64,000 nt of DNA from Corydoras sp. C115 (GCA_019802505.1 JAFMOC010000027.1:289001-353000), one strand, 5' to 3'. Counted from the first letter of the stretch, positions 13,001 through 24,450 are shown. Notes: generated by a model not told the origin, from the sequence alone. Translations and numbers: made by a program.

Positions 13001-16000
13001 TAGTCGAATCAGTTAAAATTTCACCACAAGATGGCGCTATAAGCATAGTTTTTAAAAAAGATTTTTTATTTTTTTATTTTATTTAATTTTTTTTTCTAGA
13101 AATTATGATGATTTTATTTGACAAAAGGCTATATATATATATAACGAAAACAAAGACATTTCATGTAAAAACTAATGCTTAGCAGCAGCCATGGACACCC
13201 CCATGTGGTCAAAATGGTACATTCGACTATGAGGTTCATAGTTGACTACGGTTCTCCAAATCGAATCGTCGAATCAGCGAATATTGCAGCTCACCCCTAC
13301 ACAGTACAATAAACATTCAAGTAATGGTATGAAGTAAACCCTGAGTTTGGTTTGTAAACAGCAACATTAAGTGGATAGGTAACAGTGCAGGTGGCCTCCT
13401 AGTGGTGTGAGACACATGTGCCAAGAAAAAAACCCCAAGCGAGTTGGATTTTCCATGTTCTCCCTGCGTCCTCGTGGGTTTTCTCCGGGTTATTTGGTTC
13501 GTCCCACAGTCTTACAACATGGATTCAATTTGAATTGGCTGCTCTAACTTACTGATATTTAAGTTGCCCCTATATGGATTGGTATCCTGTCCTGGGTGTA
13601 TTTGCCCAGCACCCGAAACGTTCTCCCCTGGGTCGGCATGGGAAACATTTATTATTAATTGGTCTTTTAAAGGGGCGGCACGGTGGCTTAGAGGTTAGCA
13701 TGTTCTCCTCTCAGCACTATGGATTCTCGCTTCGAATCCCAATCTGGGTGGAGTTTCCATGTTCTCCCCGTGTCCGTGTGGGTTTCCCCCGGGTTCTCCG
13801 GTTTCTTCCCACAGTCCAAAAACATGGATCAAGTCAATTGAATTCTCCAAATTGCCCCATATAGAGTGTGTCTGAGTGAGTAAGTGTGTGCTCAGCGATA
13901 GATTGGGTGTTGTGGGTGTATCTGCCCAGCGCCAGAGATGTTCTCCCCTGGATGGGCATGGGGAACCCCCCTGCGACCCAAATAGAGGATAAAGCGGAGG
14001 ATAATGGATGGATGGATGGATGGTCTTTTAAAGAGTTGATGGGTAAATGGGTAAGTTAAATTGTGTTGTCTTTGTGCCATGGTTATGATGTAGGTGACGC
14101 CGTGGTGGTTTATACCGATGGGTGCTGTTACTGTAATGGCAGGATTGGAGCTCGTGCTGGGATTGGAGTCTACTGGGGACCTAATCATCCTCTGTGAGTT
14201 TGGGGGGGATTTGTGTTCTATAAGTTACTCATAATAAATTGTTAACCTTTGTGTATGTAGAATTAATGGCATCAGTTTTCAAAGTTTTTCCAGTAAAGTT
14301 TAATGATAATGCTACGGCATACGATGACATTTTAGAAAATTACATGCCCTCAGCTGTTTGCTTAGTGGAAGGACCTTTTTTTGTTCCAGCATGTGTTTCT
14401 CTGTAGCATCTGAGTCATATTAAAAAAATTTTATTAATGAACATTACTGTAAATGCAGCATACGAATTCAAGGGTTTCTTTTATAGGCTTAATACTCTAT
14501 TGAACATTGGTATTTTTACAGTAACGTTGCTGAGAGATTGCCAGGACATCAGACAAACCAAAGAGCTGAACTGCTGGTAAGAGGGAAATTTGCCTTTTCT
14601 ATAATCCTTCTAATTGACTTTTCTTTCAGCTTATTGTCATCTCGTGTCGTTACAGGCAGCTTACAGGGCTCTAGAGCAAGCAAAGGAGAAAAACATAAAA
14701 AAACTTGTGCTTTACACTGACAGCAAGTTTACTATTAATGGTAAGCTTTATTTTTTCATTCTTGGCAATTTTCCATCCATCCATCCATTATCTTCCGCTT
14801 TATGTAGGGTGGCGGGGGGGTTCCTCATGCCCATCCAGGGGAGAATGTTTCGGGCGCTGGGCAGATACACCCTGGACAGGGCGTCAATCCATCGCTGGGC
14901 ACACATTCGCTCACACAAACACACTCTATATGGGGCAATTTGGAAAACTCAATTGACTTGATCCATGTATATATGTATGATGTATATATGAAGTTTCCTC
15001 CCACAGTCCAAACTCAATTGAGTGGATCAATATATATATATATATATATTTCAGGTGTGAACATGTCAGGCGCTGGGTATATTGGGCCCCAGGACAGGGT
15101 GCCAATCTCACTCACACGTACACAGTAACACACTCTATATGGGGCAATTTAGAGCATTCAATTTACCTTGAATCTTTGTTTTGGAAACCCACGCGGACAC
15201 GGTGAGAACATGGAATCTCCACCCAGATTGGGAATCGAACCGGGAATCCGCAGCGCTGAGAGGAGAACATGCTAACCACTAAGCCACCGTGCCGCTCATA
15301 CCGTGCCACCATGCTGCATATATTCATTAATTATTTTCCGCTTTATTCTATATTAGGGTCGCGGGGGGGTTCCCCATGCCCATCCAGGGGAGAACGTTTC
15401 GGGCGCTGGGCAGATACACCCAGGACAGGGCGCCAATCCATGGCTGGGCACACACTCACAGACGCACACAAACACACTCTACATGGGGCAATTTGGAGAA
15501 CTCAATTGACTTGATCCATGTTTTTGGACTGTGGGAGGAAACCGGAGAACCCGGAGGAAACCCACGCAGACACAGGGAGAACATGGAAACTCTACCCTGA
15601 TGGGGATTCAAACCGGGAATCCCTAGCGCTGAGAGGCGAACGTGCTAACCACTAAACCACCGTGCCACCCATCTTGCAATTGTGTCATATTTAAAATTTG
15701 AAGCTGTATTTATATTTAAATTTTAAATCCTGAATACTTTGCATTATTAAGGGGTCACCAGTTGGGTGAATAAATGGAAAACCAATGGCTGGACTCTTCA
15801 ATCAGGCGGCAGCGTCCTCCATAAAACGGAATTTGAAAACCTGGATAAACTGAACCAAGAAATTGAAGTCATATGGGTATGTTTCCAAACTTCCAAACAA
15901 ACACAAAATCTTAAATATTTACTTGAAGGTCTACCTTGTATTTAAAATAGGTATTTTCAAATTTAAAAAGCACAATACAGTACAAGTTAAAAGTTTACAC

Positions 16001-17383
16001 ATACTGTTACTTGCTCCATTATCCATGTCTTCCATTGACCATACAGATGGACTTTGTAGTTTTTACAATTTCCGACTGTAGTCCATCTGTGTTTGTTGTT
16101 GTTAGTCCCCTGTTGGTTCTCTGATCTCTATTGGTCAGGATCATCACAGAACAGGTATCATAAGGGTGGTGGATTGTTTATTGTCAGTTGATGCACTGAG
16201 GGGGTTTTAGTGCAGCAGTGCTGCTGTAGTTTTATTTAAACACCTCAGTGACACTGCTGGGATAGGAATAATGCACCCACCAAATAATCCCTGCACTGTG
16301 GTGGTTTTGTTGAGGTCTTGACCATTAGACCAGAGTAAACACGGTATGTACTGTAGATGGACTACAGATGGACTACAGTCTGGAATTGTAGAACTGAGTA
16401 TATGGACAATAAGTGGTGCAAAAAGGAGGCGTGTCCAAACTTTTGACTGATACTGTATATCTGTACTTTGTGTGCATTTTTTTAAAATACATTTTTAACT
16501 ATGAAATGTAATGGTATTATATACAAACATTATATTATTAGCATTTTGCTTCACTTAATATATTTTTATTGATGATTTTTAATGTAATACATTATTTTCC
16601 ACAAGTTATTTACACTTTTATTTTACTAAATGACTTGAGTTCATTCTTTATTTTTAGTGCATTATTTAATTATGATGTTTTATATTTAGTTACCTGTTAG
16701 TTTGACTGCATTAACTACTTCCTTTATAGAAACATCATTTCTGTTTAAAGTTAGGTACAGTTGTTCATAAGGATAGTAGATGGTGTATAATTTTGCACCC
16801 TGTGCCTTTTTTTATTTTTTCACTTGTTATTATTATTATTATTATTATTTTCATTCATTATCTCCCGCTTTATGATCTATCAGGGTCGCGGTGGGGTTCC
16901 CCATGCCCATCCAGGGGAGAACGTTTCGGGTGCTGGGCAGATACACCCAGGACAGGATGCAAATCTATCGCTGGGCACACACTCACTCACACAGACACAC
17001 TCTATATGGGGCAATTTAGAGAATTCAATTGACTTGAACCATGTTTTTGGACTGTGGGAGGAAACCGGAGAACCCGGAGGAAACCCACGCAGACACAGGG
17101 AGAACATAGAAACTCCACCCAGATGGGGATTCGAACCGGGAATCCCTAGTGCTGAGAGGCGAACGTGCTAACCACTAAGCCACCGTGCTGCCATTATTAT
17201 TAATATTATTATTATTGTTATTGTTATTACGAGAAGAGTGATTTTTTTTTTCTGACCACAAATATTTCTTGTAATTCAGTGTACTTTCTTGTTCAGATGC
17301 ATATTCCTGGTCACGCTGGTTATCGGGGCAATGAGGAAGCAGACAGACTCTCAAGAGAAGGAGCTAAAAAGCCCAAATGTTAG
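10096..17383 (+). CDS. rnaseh1: Ribonuclease H1 (mitochondrial and nuclear), 8 exons
   Basis: Cuts the RNA strand of RNA-DNA hybrids: R-loops and Okazaki primers in the nucleus, replication primers in mitochondria. Exons: 10096-10226, 11989-12116, 12174-12323, 14094-14193, 14522-14576, 14656-14740, 15752-15876, 17297-17383 (TAG). They join to 286 codons, the same length as human. Residues 1-21 are rich in Arg and Phe with no acidic residue until 20, a mitochondrial presequence; Met22 would start the nuclear form. Residues 27-72 are the hybrid-binding domain (FVYAVRKGHHPGVYGTW, then FKKF). Residues 138-286 are the catalytic domain with Asp145 (YTDGCC), Glu186 (NQRAE), Asp210 (YTDS), His264 (PGHAG) and Asp274 (EEADRL), each at the human position. 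The donor after exon 2 (GTAATT at 12117) was chosen by reading frame and is the least certain junction. Poly(A) signals AATAAA lie at 17477-17487. Confidence 0.97.
10460..10722 (-). mobile_element. Old SINE copy, rnaseh1 intron 1
   Basis: Lacks the 3' tail and has a shortened middle; head degraded (CTAAGTGACCATG). More diverged than its neighbour at 10739. Confidence 0.85.
10739..11071 (-). mobile_element. SINE, full length, rnaseh1 intron 1
   Basis: Tail (CATC)n, head ends ACCGTACCGCCC. Flanked by AGAGAAACAT on both sides (about 10733 and 11073), a target duplication. Confidence 0.93.
11084..11255 (-). mobile_element. SINE 3' part, rnaseh1 intron 1
   Basis: From CATCTTCTGCTTAATCC to the CCTTGAATCCAC region, without the tRNA head. 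Confidence 0.8.
11504..11844 (-). mobile_element. SINE, full length with 12-bp target duplication, rnaseh1 intron 1
   Basis: AAAGTAAAAATT stands at 11492-11503 and again at 11845-11856. The copy carries the variant set CTCCCGC, GCGGTGGGG, GTCTCGGG and GATAGACCC with an (ATTC)n tail. Confidence 0.96.
12397..12730 (-). mobile_element. SINE with 11-bp target duplication, rnaseh1 intron 3
   Basis: TCTGCCTTTTA at 12386-12396 is repeated at 12731-12741. A short internal loss removes CCCATGCCCATCC. Confidence 0.95.
12742..12933. other. Diverged interspersed repeat, rnaseh1 intron 3
   Basis: The words TTGTCATTCCACAATATAAAG and GACAGTGTTCCCCAGGAAC recall a repeat that is common in fish; a short related piece (TTGTCATTCCAACAATATT) occurs near 47228. 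Class unknown. The hAT MITE is inserted in it, as its sequence resumes after 13307. Confidence 0.4.
12942..13299. mobile_element. hAT-type MITE, rnaseh1 intron 3
   Basis: A 358-base element with termini TAGGGGTG and CACCCCTA, flanked by a perfect 8-base target duplication CACAGTAC at 12934-12941 and 13300-13307. It has several subterminal GTCGAATC or ATTCGAC words near both ends, as transposase-binding repeats do. It has no coding capacity. The 8-bp duplication and TA...TA ends place it with hAT elements. Confidence 0.9.
13437..13651 (+). mobile_element. Degenerate SINE, rnaseh1 intron 3
   Basis: Starts at the GTTGGATTTTCCATG region without a head and ends in GGTCGGCATGGG; middle rearranged. 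Confidence 0.8.
13673..14023 (+). mobile_element. SINE with target duplication, rnaseh1 intron 3
   Basis: TCTTTTAAAG at 13663-13672 and at 14024-14033. Full length with a (GGAT)n tail. It is in sense with rnaseh1 and could pair with the inverted copy at 12397 in the pre-mRNA. Confidence 0.95.
14773..14967 (-). mobile_element. SINE 3' half, rnaseh1 intron 6
   Basis: Runs from the (CATC)n tail to ACTTGATCCATG and breaks off at a TATATATG stretch. Confidence 0.88.
14990..15032 (+). mobile_element. Short inverted SINE piece
   Basis: GAAGTTTCCTCCCACAGTCC then ACTCAATTGAGTGGATC in plus orientation, between two minus-strand pieces; a local inversion. Confidence 0.7.
15061..15320 (-). mobile_element. 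SINE head half, rnaseh1 intron 6
   Basis: Continues from GGCGCTGGGTA to the tRNA head, with part of the head repeated (ACCGTGCCACCATGCTGC) at 15299-15317. Confidence 0.85.
15322..15670 (-). mobile_element. SINE, full length, rnaseh1 intron 6
   Basis: Joined directly to the previous piece. Head ends ACCACCGTGCCACCC. Confidence 0.93.
15976..16457. mobile_element. Tc1/mariner-type MITE, rnaseh1 intron 7
   Basis: Ends are TACAGTACAAGTTAAAAGTT on the left and, read inverted, TACAGTATCAGTCAAAAGTT on the right, both with TA at the border as Tc1 insertions have. The interior (GACACTGCTGGGATAGGAAT, AATAATCCCTGCACTGTGG) belongs to a non-autonomous family that is common in teleosts. No transposase. 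Confidence 0.85.
16458..16849. other. AT-rich part of rnaseh1 intron 7
   Basis: No recognised element apart from a short (ATT)n at 16827-16850, into which the next SINE is inserted. Confidence 0.7.
16850..17193 (-). mobile_element. SINE, full length, rnaseh1 intron 7
   Basis: Inserted in an (ATT)n tract that continues on both sides, about 100 bases before exon 8. Confidence 0.94.
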
Positions 17384-17681
17384 TGTCTATTAGCTGCTGA
17401 ATATTCTTTTATGTTTCATCTGTAGATCTAGTGCACTCCTGCACTTTGTTTTTAGTTTATTTGCAAGTTTTGTTTAAATAAAATAAATGTGCCTTTTAAG
17501 TTTTACAGAATTTACAGCTAAGTAATGCCTCGTCAGGAAATAGACTGAATAAAATAAAATGAAAAATACATTTTGTGTCTGTCACAAAAAACCCCTTATT
17601 AATACCTTTTGATGGCATTGTATCACATTCATATATTAACTTCGTTAATATACGGCTTCATTAATATGGGCAGTGGATAAT

Positions 17682-17945
17682 TCCATCCATCCATCCATTA
17701 TCTTCTGCTTTATCCTCTATTAGGGTCGCGGGGGGGTTCCCCATGCCCATCCAGGGGAGAACGTCTCGGGCGCTGGGCAGATACACCCAGGACAGGGTGC
17801 CAATCCATCGCTGGGCACACACTCACTCGCACAAACACACTCTATATGGGGCAATTTGGAGAACTCAATTGACTTGATCCATGTTTTTGGACTGTGGAAG
17901 GAAACCGGAGAACCCGGAGGAAACCCACACGGACACGGGGAGACC
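17682..17945 (-). mobile_element. SINE without tRNA head
   Basis: Breaks off at ACACGGACACGGGGAGA, as expected for incomplete reverse transcription. It lies 300 bases downstream of rnaseh1. Confidence 0.92.
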
Positions 17946-18357
17946 AAATATTGTAACAATAGTTTTCAGATATTAACTATGGCAGGGTGTTTGGTGTTGC
18001 TGGAATAATGTAAAATCACGTGTAGCTGTTGCCTTTATGATCTGCAATACCTTCTTGTAACACCAGATGGCACTGCAGTGCATTGTATGCACTTGTATTC
18101 CATGATAAGGTTTTAAAATATCGGATACTATTATCAGCCCACTTTCTGATTTGATGAAAAATTATTATTATTACTTTGATTATAAGAGAGCAATTTACTG
18201 AAATACTAATTACAAGCCGAGAATCATGTAGCAATTTTAATTAATTCACTGAATCTGTCAGAAATGTGATTAAAAAAAAATCTTTAAATTTCTTTTTTAT
18301 AGTTTTCACACACAGGAACCAAATTTGCTTTAATTTACTTAATTTCCATTAATCTTT
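17946..18357. other. Unique AT-rich stretch
   Basis: No gene, RNA or repeat recognised. Confidence 0.6.
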
Positions 18358-18462
18358 AGGGTGACACAGTGGTGCAGTGGCCAGCAGGTCTTTCTCACTG
18401 GGATTCAAACCTGAATCGCCAGCACCGAGAGGAGAACATGCTAACCACTAAGCCACCCGCTT
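18358..18462. mobile_element. Chimeric SINE head fragment
   Basis: GGTGACACAGTGGTGCAGTGG looks like a plus-strand head, then TGGGATTCAAACCTG...CTAACCACTAAGCCACCC is a minus-strand head. Two heads face each other within 100 bases. Confidence 0.6.
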
Positions 18463-18645
18463 TAACATAATAATAATAATATCAGCTAAATTAAAAGCAA
18501 TGCGGCACAGAGCACCAAAAATGTAATTCCACCTGCAGTTTTAGGTTGTTAAACAATCACACATTAATATTCATCTATAAACAGTGCATGCTCCTATCAG
18601 GGCACTTGTAGGGCAGCGTAGCCATGTGATTCCCCCATATATATA

Positions 18646-18956
18646 TCCATCCAACCATCCATTATCTTCCTATAGGGGAGAAGGTTTCGGGCGCTGGGTA
18701 GATTAAACCCAGGTCAGGACGCCAATCTATCACTGGGCACACACTCACTCACACACCCACACTCTATATGGGGCAATTTGGAGAACTCAATTGACTTGAT
18801 CCATGTTTTTGGACTGTGGGAGGAAACCGGAGAACCCGGAGGAAACCCACGCGGACACTGGGAGAACGTGGAACCTCCACCCAGATGGAGATTCGAAACG
18901 GGAATCCCTAGTGCTGAGAGGCGAATGTGCTAACCACTAATCCACCATGCCGCCCC
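18646..18956 (-). mobile_element. SINE inserted in TA-rich DNA
   Basis: Flanked by CCCCATATATATA on both sides. The 3' part is shortened (CTTCCTATAGGGGAG). Confidence 0.92.
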
Positions 18957-19178
<222 letters not shown>

Positions 19179-19399
19179 CGGAAAATATGAATGAATATAT
19201 AGCTTTACTAATTCCTTAATAGAAAAAAAGTTGTTGTATCTTCATGCATTAAATTTTTAATAAATTTTCATTTTGTTCCTCTTTCAATGGAAATTATTTT
19301 AGTGGTTTAGATAATTAGACATTATCATACTCCGATTTATTTTATATAAAACATACAAAATGTCCCCCCCTTTGACTTTCTGTGTGTTTTTTTTTTGTT

Positions 19400-20640
19400 G
19401 TTTTTTTTCTTATCCTGTTTGGATGCGAGTTCTTCGTAGTGTTCTGCAGTGCGCCGGTGTCTAGACATCCACGCTACACATTGGTTAAAATTCTGCTAAG
19501 CCTCCCAGTAGAGGAAAAGTTAAAACAGATTGTCCTCTGTGAGTAGAAGGCAGGTGTGAATCCCAGCATGCTCTGCTCTAATCTCCATCGCAACACCTCG
19601 GCTCCTCGGGAAGCCTGCAGAGACGCGCGCCGTCGACGCTGGGAAATGAAGGCGATGCCTATGGGCCAGACAGATGAAGAATGGTGGAGCTAGCAGGGTT
19701 CTGTGCACATCACCTCGCGCAGCAAGAAGAGACTTGTCAGTCATGTTTTCTGCCGAGGACTCCCAGGTGTTGAAGACACCCCCGGATGACATTAGTGTAC
19801 AGCACTGCAGTCTCCTTGATGAAGGCTCCCGTGAAGCCAAGCTGAAAGCCGGGAACTTCAATTAGGTCTGCTGCAGAAGCCTTCACGCTCCAGAACATCA
19901 GGCTGACGATCCGGCTCGGTCCCGTTTGGAAGGGTCCAGGATCGAACCGGGAGCCATCCACCTTACTGTGTTTGAACGTGGAACGCGGTGATAATTTGCC
20001 GAACGTTAGGGGAGCATAGGAGGAGCAGCAAACACTCCGTCATTAGTGCACATCTGGCCTCGCCGCTCTTCAAACGGCGCCTCGCAGCTGACTCGGCTTC
20101 TCCAGCCTGCAAACAGAATGTGGCGATGTGTGTGCTCGGTTCCAGTAATGAATCTTGTGTGGGGCCTTCTCTTTGTAGCGACATCAATGGCAGCGGCACG
20201 TGGAGCAAGCGCAGGGCGTCACAATCAAACACACACTGGCAGATCATAACCAAGTAGACATCTGTTTCCATGACAGCTGTCTGGAACAGGATCAGCCTAA
20301 GTAACTCCCGCCTCAGAACTTAGCCCGACTCTTTGATATGTCGAGCGCGAAAGAGAGAGGAGATGATGCTGTCAGGAAGCCTGGTTCATTTGTTTGGTTG
20401 CGCTAATGTGAAAAGGAAAGTTTGGAGCAGCGCTTCGTTTCGCATGTCTGTGAAGCCGGCGGGCTGAGAATGAAGGGGAGAAACCCGACTCGGATGAGCT
20501 GTACAAAAAGCTTGAGCAGAGACGCAGAGAAGGGAGAAGTGCAGTTACTGCTGAATGTTGGAAAGTCTTGTGGGGAAAAAAATGGGGGACGGAAAACTTT
20601 GTGGAAATCATTTTTGGGTGTTTTGTGTCATAGTAACCGT
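19400..20640. other. Repeat-free GC-moderate island, candidate conserved non-coding element
   Basis: About 1.2 kb without SINE or microsatellite, with short open frames on both strands and no match to any protein I know. Balanced composition and no splice-flanked frame argue for non-coding DNA. Possibly regulatory. Confidence 0.35.
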
Positions 20641-20986
20641 CCATCCATCCATTATCTTCCGCTATTATCTATTAGGGTCGGGGGGGGGTTCCCCATGCCC
20701 ATCCAGGGGAGAACGTCTCGGGCGCTGGGCAGATAGACCCAGGACAGGGCGCCCATCCATCGCTGGGCACACACTCACTCACACACACACACTCTATATG
20801 GGGCAATTTTGAGAATTCTGTTGACTTGATCCATGTTTTTGGACTGTGGGAGGAACCTGGAAAACCCGGCGGAAACCCACGCGGATGGGGGGAGAACATG
20901 GAAACTCCACCCAGATTGGGATTCGAAACGGGAATCCCTAGCACTGAGAGGAGAACATGCTAACCACTTAGCCACCATGTCTCCCC
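20639..20986 (-). mobile_element. SINE array unit 1
   Basis: Flanked by GTCATAGTAACC at 20627-20638 and 20987-20998. Carries the private variants GGCGGAAACCC, GGGGGGAGAAC and CGAAACGGGAAT. Confidence 0.95.
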
Positions 20987-20998
20987 GTCATAGTAACC

Positions 20999-21359
20999 AT
21001 TCATATATATTTATTCATTCATTATCTTCTGCTTTATCCTCTATTAGGGTCGGGGGGGTTCCCCATGCCCATCCAGGGGAGAACGTTTCGGGCGCTGGGC
21101 AGATACACCCAGGACAGGCGCCAATCTATCACTGGGCACACACTCACTCACACACACACACACTCTATATGGGGCAATTTGGAGAATTCAATTGACCTTG
21201 ATCCATGTTTTTGGACTGTGGGAGGAACCCGGAGAACCCGGCGGAAACCCACGCGGACGGGGGGAGAACATGGAAACTCCACCCAGATTGGGATTCGAAA
21301 CGGGAATCCCTAGCGCTGAGAGGAGAACATGTTAAACCACTAAACCACCGTGCCGCCCC
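20999..21359 (-). mobile_element. SINE array unit 2
   Basis: Shares the private variants of unit 1 and is followed by a third GTCATAGTAACC at 21360-21371. Confidence 0.95.
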
Positions 21360-21382
21360 GTCATAGTAACCATTCATATATA

Positions 21383-21703
21383 TTAATTCATTTATTATCT
21401 TATGCTTTATCCTCTATTAGGGTCGCGGGGGGGTTCTCCATGCCCATCCAGCGGAGAACGTTTCGGGCGCTGGGCAGATACACCCAGGACAGGGCGCCAA
21501 TCTATCGCTGGGCACACACTCACACACACAGACACGCACACAAACACACTCTACATGGGGCAATTTGGAGAACTCAATTGACTTGATCCATGTTTTTGGA
21601 CTGTGGGAGGAACCCGGAGGAAACCCACACGGACACGGGGAGAACATGGAAACTCCACCCAGATTGGGATTCGAACCGGGAATCCCTAGTGCTGAGAGGC
21701 GCC
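21383..21703 (-). mobile_element. SINE array unit 3
   Basis: Preceded and followed by CCATTCATATATAT. The tRNA head is lost after GAGAGGCG. Confidence 0.92.
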
Positions 21704-21782
21704 ATTCATATATATATTTTTTTTATTATTATTTTGAGTTTTCTTGAGTGGGCAAAATTTAAATGACACCAATTAAAGAAAC

Positions 21783-22036
21783 ATTCATTCATTATCTTCC
21801 ACGTAATCCTCTACTCATCTCCAGGGGAGAACGTCTCGGGCAGCCAATCTACCACTGGGCACACATTCACTCACACAGACACAATCTATATGGGGCAATT
21901 TGGAGAATTCAATTGACCTTAATCCATGTTTTTGGACTGTGGGAGGAAACCGGAGAACCCGGAGGAAACCCACACGGACACGGGGAGAACATGGAAACTC
22001 CACCCAGTTTGAGAAGGTGCTAACCACTGAGCCACC
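21783..22036 (-). mobile_element. SINE with internal deletions
   Basis: Lacks the GGGCAGATACACCC block; the head is reduced to GCTAACCACTGAGCCACC. Confidence 0.88.
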
Positions 22037-22735
22037 AATGGGTTATGTTTGCATTTTGTAAAGCTATAATGTGTATTATTAGAAAAAAAACCTTATATAA
22101 ATAAAATTAGTTGAATTCTTATTAACTCATTTTTATTTGGTATTTCTTTAATTACCCCTTTTAATTTCCACTCCATGCCAGCTGCTTCTGTCCAGACAGT
22201 CTACAGTTAATATGGATAACACTTGTTATTTAGAAACCCTGACTGTTTCATACTGACCTCATACCGTGATCATAAAAACATCCAGCACAGCTTGCTACAT
22301 TTGGAAGTCTAACAGCTCTATACCAATTCTAAGTAAATATTAGTTAAAGCGCTTTTAAAGCATGTACTCACAATGAAAATGATGAACTTGACCCAAAGGG
22401 GACCACACTGTGGGAATAATGTTATATTATTATAGTATTATAAAAGGTAAGAAGTATATATCCTAATATCGTTAGGTCTTTCTTATCCACTGTTCTTGTC
22501 AATACAATAAGAATAGAGCGATCTAAATATAACAGGACTTGGAACTCCATAGAAACCACCGCTTGCTCCCACCAGCAGATCTTTATTTGGAGAAGTTACA
22601 AAACCATAAATGACATATTAATGAGTACTGAAGGATTTAACTTCTTATTTCGTTTTCTTCTGATCAATTTAGCTTTCATTAAGAATTAAGATGAGTACTG
22701 TCTGACTATATGTGCAGAGTATATACAAACAAACT

Positions 22736-22738
<3 letters not shown>
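22037..22738. other. Unique AT-rich stretch
   Basis: No gene or known repeat seen. Confidence 0.6.

Positions 22739-22783
<45 letters not shown>
22739..22783. repeat. (TA)n microsatellite
   Basis: TA run next to the following composite SINE. Confidence 0.95.
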
Positions 22784-22786
<3 letters not shown>

Positions 22787-22792
22787 CACAGA

Positions 22793-23257
22793 GCAGCACA
22801 GTGGCTTAGTGGTTAGCATGTTCTCCTCTCAGCCCTAGGGATTCCCGGTTCAAATCCCCATCTGGGTGGAGTTTCCATGTTCTTCCCGTGTCCACGTGGG
22901 TTTCCTCCGGGTTCTCCGGTTTCCTCCCACAGTCCACAAACATGGAGTCAATTGAATTCTCCAAATTGCCCCATATAGAGTGTGTCTGTGTGAGTGAGTG
23001 TGTGCCCAGCGATAGGCGCCCTGTCCTGGGTGTATCTGCCCCGCGCCCAAAATGTTCTCCCATGAATGGGCATGGTGAACCTGGAGGAAACCCACAACAT
23101 GGAATCTCCACCCAGATTGGGATTCGAATCTCAAATCCCCAGCACTGAGAGGAGAATGCTCTAAATTGGCCCATATAGAGTGTTTCCCTGTGTGTGTTTT
23201 AGTGAGTGTGCCCAGCCATAGATTGGCGCCCTGTCCTGGGGCCCTCTCCCTGGATGG

Positions 23258-23259
<2 letters not shown>
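22793..23259 (+). mobile_element. Composite SINE with inverted segment
   Basis: Plus-strand copy to about 23074, then a minus-strand head piece (CCTGGAGGAAACCC to GAGGAGAATG), then a plus-strand 3' piece to GGATGGGAA. (TA)n on both sides. Confidence 0.85.

Positions 23260-23310
<51 letters not shown>
23260..23310. repeat. (TA)n microsatellite
   Basis: TA run of about 50 bases. Confidence 0.95.
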
Positions 23311-23315
<5 letters not shown>

Positions 23316-23666
23316 GCTTACTTGTGCACAATTGATTAAGCCTAAAGCATGTTGATTGGATTATTTCTGAAAGCCAATCTGCAAGCAGAACACTTGGAAA
23401 GACTTAAAAGCACGCAATGATGCCAGTTGTAACACTTAGCGACATAATACTATTATTTAAACTAAATACAGTACTAAGCTTTCTGGTAAAAAATGAATGA
23501 ATAATCTAGAGGGTCACAGATTTGTGTTTTATGTTCAATCTTAAATAGATTATGATTATGTAGTAATACCAAGTTAATAAAAAATAAATTATACCCTTGA
23601 AATTGGACATCTTAGAAGTCTTGTGTTTTGGGTAAAACATTTAGTAGTTATAATTTACTTAATTGT
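23311..23666. other. Unique AT-rich stretch
   Basis: Nothing recognised. Confidence 0.6.
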
Positions 23667-23766
23667 GATAGATTGGCACCCTGTCCAAGGTGTGTCACCA
23701 CCCAAAAGGCATGGAGAACCCCCCTCATGACCCAAGTAGAGGATAAGGCAGAAGATAATGAATGAA
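23667..23766 (+). mobile_element. SINE 3' fragment
   Basis: GATAGATTGGCACCCTGTCC to AGAAGATAATGAATG, with a gap after GGTGTGTC. Confidence 0.8.
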
Positions 23767-24144
23767 ATCAGACAAAGTGAGTTCCCTCAAATCAAAATAA
23801 CATAAATAAATTGTTTCCTGCATGCCTGAAAACTTTCATTTCCACTGTTGGGAAAATAATTATTCTGAAATCTATTGTAGCTGAATTTGCCTGCAACAGG
23901 ACACAAGTGTATTTTCTACCCACACAAAGTGAGAAGGTGGTTAGAGAGGGCAAACTTCTCAACAAATTAAATTACCAAGTATTTTTATAGCAACATGTTA
24001 AAGTTGCCATTTCTCCAAATGTAATCCCTTATTGGATGTCAGTGCCATGGAAATATACCATGCAAAAGTTAGAGCACCCTTACTCTTAAAATAAAGAGCT
24101 CTAATACTAGTCTCTAAACTACATCTCATACTGTGTTTCACAAC
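23767..24144. other. Unique AT-rich stretch
   Basis: Nothing recognised. Confidence 0.6.
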
Positions 24145-24450
24145 ATCCATCCATCCATTATCTTCCTCTTTTAGGGTCGCGGGGGTGGTGTGTTCCCCAT
24201 GCCCATCCAGGGGAGAACGTTTCAAGCGCTGGGCAGATACACCCAGGACAGGGTGCCAATCTATCACTCTGCACACACTCACTCACACAGACACACTCTA
24301 TTTGGAGAAGTGGGAGAAGACTGTGGGAGGAAACCGGAGAACCCGGATGAAACCCACGCGGACACGGGGAGAACATGGAAACTCCACCCAGATGGGGATT
24401 CGAACCGGGAATCCCTAGTGCTGAGAGGAGAAATACTAAGCCACCGGGTC
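24145..24450 (-). mobile_element. SINE with target duplication
   Basis: TCACAACAT occurs on both sides (24137 and 24455). A block between TCTATTTGGAG and CTGTGGGAGG is lost. Confidence 0.9.
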
